Shown here: positions 61,923 through 64,000 of the stretch, in pieces | Layout: each line of letters starts with the position of its first letter | Position numbering within the stretch: position 1 is the stretch's first letter | Source: Aquimarina spinulae | Lineage (GTDB): Bacteria; Bacteroidota; Bacteroidia; Flavobacteriales; Flavobacteriaceae | DNA: 64,000 nt | Direction: 5' to 3' | Assembly (NCBI RefSeq): GCF_943373825.1 | Contig: NZ_CALSBP010000002.1 | Coordinates: forward strand, 857,501 to 921,500 | Notes under the pieces: generated by a model | Database searches by the model: none | The model's input: only the letters and a program-made list of their open reading frames with translations | What the model was told of the DNA's origin: nothing | Translations under genes and position numbers: made by a program

Positions 61923-63764
61923 TTACTCCATTGCTTCTGCCATTACATGATATCTTGGATCATCGATATCGTGCTCTATAACACTGGCTAATCTAGGAGA
62001 AGCCTTTATCATAAGAGCCTGGCACTCTTCACTAAGGTGTTTAATTTTCACTTTCTTTCCTGCATCTTCATATTTTCCTACAAGATTAAAAATAGCTTCT
62101 AATGCTGAGTGATCACTAACACGAGATTCTATAAAATCAATCTCTACATTTTCGGGATCATTTGCTACATCAAATTTATTATTAAAGGCCTGAATACTTC
62201 CAAAGAAAAGCGGTCCCCATATTTCATAAACTTTAGTACCATCTTCGAGGATATGTTTTCTTGCACGAATACGTCTTGCATTTTCCCAGGCAAATACCAA
62301 GGCAGACATAATAACACCTGCGATTACTGCTATTGCCAAATCAAAGAACACCGTTAATGAAGACACTGCAATCAATACAATAGCATCTGCCAAAGGAATT
62401 TTATTAAGGATTCTAAAACTAGACCAAGCAAAGGTTCCTATGACTACCATAAACATTACCCCAACCAATGCCGCAATAGGAACTTGCTCAATTAACCCTG
62501 AAGCGAATAAAATAAATAGCAATAACGTTACTGCAGCAACAATACCAGAAAGTCGGGTTCGTCCACCACCTTTAATATTAATAATTGATTGGCCGATCAT
62601 TGCACAACCTCCCATTCCGCCAAAAAGTCCCGTAATGATATTGGCGCCTCCCTGAGCCATACATTCTCTGTTCGAATTACCCCTGGTTTCGGTTAGTTCA
62701 TCAATTAGATTTAAAGTCATTAATGACTCTATCAATCCAATTGCAGCAAGAATTACCGAATACGGCGCTATAAAGCGAAATGTCTCCCAGGTAAATGGGA
62801 TTTTCTTAAAAATATCGATCTGAAACTGTGGCAAGCCTCCTTTAAGGCCTTCTCCTCCTCCATCTCTAATAAAACTACCCACGGTAGCCACATCCAACTT
62901 TCCTATAATCACTATAGCAGAAACTACAATAATAGCCAATAATGCTTCTGGAAGTTTATTTGTTAATTTGGGTAATCCCCACATGATTAATATCGTAAGT
63001 AATACCAATCCTAGCATTAACAATAATTGATTTGTAGGTAGCCAGGATTTTGCTTTTCCTTTTTTTACAATACTATAGATTACATTATCTTTAATATTAA
63101 AGACTACTTCTTTGGTGTTTAGGTCAAAAACCTGCCCTTCATACATTATATATTTTCCTTCCTTAGAATCGATATCAGACAACCTGTTGTTTTCAAAACT
63201 AAACAAAGCTTTATTTGTCGTTATATCATATACAATGTTATCTGCTCTAATTTCAAATTTTTCCTCAAGAGATTCTGTAACGTATTTATTATTATTAAAT
63301 ACATCTTTCTCAGCTTCTTTAAACATTCCTAATTGCGAAAGGAAAATTACAATTGCCAAACCATTTACAAACCCCATCATTACAGGATGCGGAATCAAAC
63401 GAACAAATTTACCCAGCTTAAAAGCTCCGGCAAACATTTGTATAATCCCCATAAGGATAACAGTTGCGAAAAGATAATATAGCCCTAATTCTTCCCCGGG
63501 GGCTCCCATTTCATTTCCTTCTGCGACAAGACTAACCATAACAACGGCTAATGCTCCTGTGGCACCAGAGATCATACCTGGGCGACCTCCAAAAACAGAA
63601 GTGATCAATCCAATCATAAACGCAGCATATAATCCAACTAATGGATCCACCCCCGCCACAAAGGCAAAGGCAACCGCTTCGGGAACCAAAGCTAACGCTA
63701 CCGTTAACCCGGATAAAATATCATTTTTAGCATTCGCTACTCTTTTTCTTACAAACTCAGTCAT
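61923..63764 (-). CDS. SulP family anion transporter with an extra domain
   Basis: A 613-residue transporter (an upstream ATG would add 8 residues). The SulP core has DILSGLTVALALVPEAVAFA, GRPGMISGATGALAVVMVSL and the transport signature YSVILAAIGLIESLMTLNLI. The C-terminal STAS domain follows (about 520-613, FFGSIQAFNNKFDVANDPEN and SRVSDHSALEAIFNLVG). Between the fourth and fifth helix groups a hydrophilic insert of about 75 residues (EKDVFNNNKYVTESLEEKFE through YSIVKKGKAKSW) is not part of normal SulP proteins. The ion could be sulfate or bicarbonate. Confidence 0.92.
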   Translation of the reverse strand: MTEFVRKRVANAKNDILSGLTVALALVPEAVAFAFVAGVDPLVGLYAAFMIGLITSVFGGRPGMISGATGALAVVMVSLVAEGNEMGAPGEELGLYYLFATVILMGIIQMFAGAFKLGKFVRLIPHPVMMGFVNGLAIVIFLSQLGMFKEAEKDVFNNNKYVTESLEEKFEIRADNIVYDITTNKALFSFENNRLSDIDSKEGKYIMYEGQVFDLNTKEVVFNIKDNVIYSIVKKGKAKSWLPTNQLLLMLGLVLLTILIMWGLPKLTNKLPEALLAIIVVSAIVIIGKLDVATVGSFIRDGGGEGLKGGLPQFQIDIFKKIPFTWETFRFIAPYSVILAAIGLIESLMTLNLIDELTETRGNSNRECMAQGGANIITGLFGGMGGCAMIGQSIINIKGGGRTRLSGIVAAVTLLLFILFASGLIEQVPIAALVGVMFMVVIGTFAWSSFRILNKIPLADAIVLIAVSSLTVFFDLAIAVIAGVIMSALVFAWENARRIRARKHILEDGTKVYEIWGPLFFGSIQAFNNKFDVANDPENVEIDFIESRVSDHSALEAIFNLVGKYEDAGKKVKIKHLSEECQALMIKASPRLASVIEHDIDDPRYHVMAEAME

Positions 63765-63924
63765 AGTTGTGATATTTTGAGGCTGCAAAAATACAGTTAT
63801 TTTATAGCCCTACAAGTAAAACAAGCTTCATAATCATATATCTCATAAAATTATATTAAATCCTTACATAGAATTTTAAACCTTGAAATCTTTAGTATAT
63901 TTAGCCTTCTTATATACAATACAG

Positions 63925-64000
63925 ATGCGAAAAATTACTCTCATTGTTAGCTTTCTAAGCATTATTTCTTGTAATACCTCTGAAAAGCAAAATTCACAAG
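63925..64000 (+). CDS. N-terminal fragment of a lipoprotein
   Basis: ATG at 63925 opens a frame that runs off the window. It reads MRKITLIVSFLSIISCNTSE then KQNSQ, with a charged start, hydrophobic segment and lipobox SC at residues 15-16. The next gene product is therefore a lipoprotein; its function lies outside the window. Confidence 0.7.
   Translation, partial: MRKITLIVSFLSIISCNTSEKQNSQ

Noticed and set aside
1..64000. tRNA or rRNA genes
   Set aside because: No cloverleaf with a GTTCRA-type T-arm or rRNA-like GC-rich conserved stretch was noticed; a dedicated scan would be needed to be certain.

Overview
The window looks like chromosomal DNA of a marine flavobacterium (phylum Bacteroidota, family Flavobacteriaceae; the mix of genes would suit an Aquimarina-like genus). 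The basis is the AT-rich sequence, the near absence of Shine-Dalgarno sites, promoter boxes of the TANNTTTG type, lipoprotein signal peptides ending in SC or NC, an RHS protein pair of Bacteroidota type, and the ddl / PASTA / rluD / coaD neighbourhood. No rRNA, tRNA, CRISPR array or intact insertion sequence was recognised.

Layout. 0-4.9 kb: the tail of a GH92 alpha-mannosidase, a ROK sugar kinase without the usual zinc motif, a four-gene rhodanese/thioredoxin cluster on the minus strand, and a MarR-YceI pair with an operator-like double dyad. 4.9-12.6 kb: a complete trp operon (trpE-G-D-unknown-C-F-B-A) preceded by a promoter, a 20-residue leader peptide with three consecutive Trp codons, and a ribosome-mediated attenuator. 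12.6-18.2 kb: two envelope proteins, a flotillin/NfeD pair, a membrane EEP phosphodiesterase flanked by direct repeats, ribosomal protein bTHX with a repetitive tail, and a UDG-superfamily protein. 18.4-28 kb: an accessory region with two large RHS/YD-repeat proteins. The second ends in a probable HExxH metallopeptidase toxin and overlaps a candidate lipoprotein immunity gene. It is followed by REP-like palindromes around a decayed REP-associated transposase and an orphan toxin-tip/immunity cassette.

28-36.6 kb: a VOC protein, an MBOAT/SGNH/SGNH O-acylation operon, a transmembrane LuxR-type regulator beside a TlpA-like lipoprotein, and a TPR protein. 36.6-47 kb: pyruvate carboxylase, two tandem paralogous lipoproteins, a DctPQM TRAP transporter, a 165-nt MITE-like hairpin, YaaA and a VOC protein. 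47-56 kb: a GH99-like lipoprotein, a cold-shock protein, an amidohydrolase, a membrane AraC regulator, then rluD, a PASTA protein, ddl and coaD. 56-64 kb: two Roadblock/LC7-like proteins, a tightly overlapping operon coding for an Lgt-like membrane protein, an LprI-like protein, a radical SAM enzyme resembling tetraether-lipid synthases and a small membrane protein, then a Cys-rich lipoprotein, a SulP transporter with an extra domain, and the first codons of a lipoprotein.

The strongest candidate for an undescribed system is the 57.5-60.3 kb operon. Its radical SAM protein carries the Cys arrangement of Tes/MJ0619-type enzymes, and its Lgt homologue appears to have lost the key His and Asn of true Lgt, which together suggest an uncharacterised lipid or lipoprotein-anchor modification. 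The RHS/REP region is the second area of interest. All family assignments come from reading motifs, without database searches.
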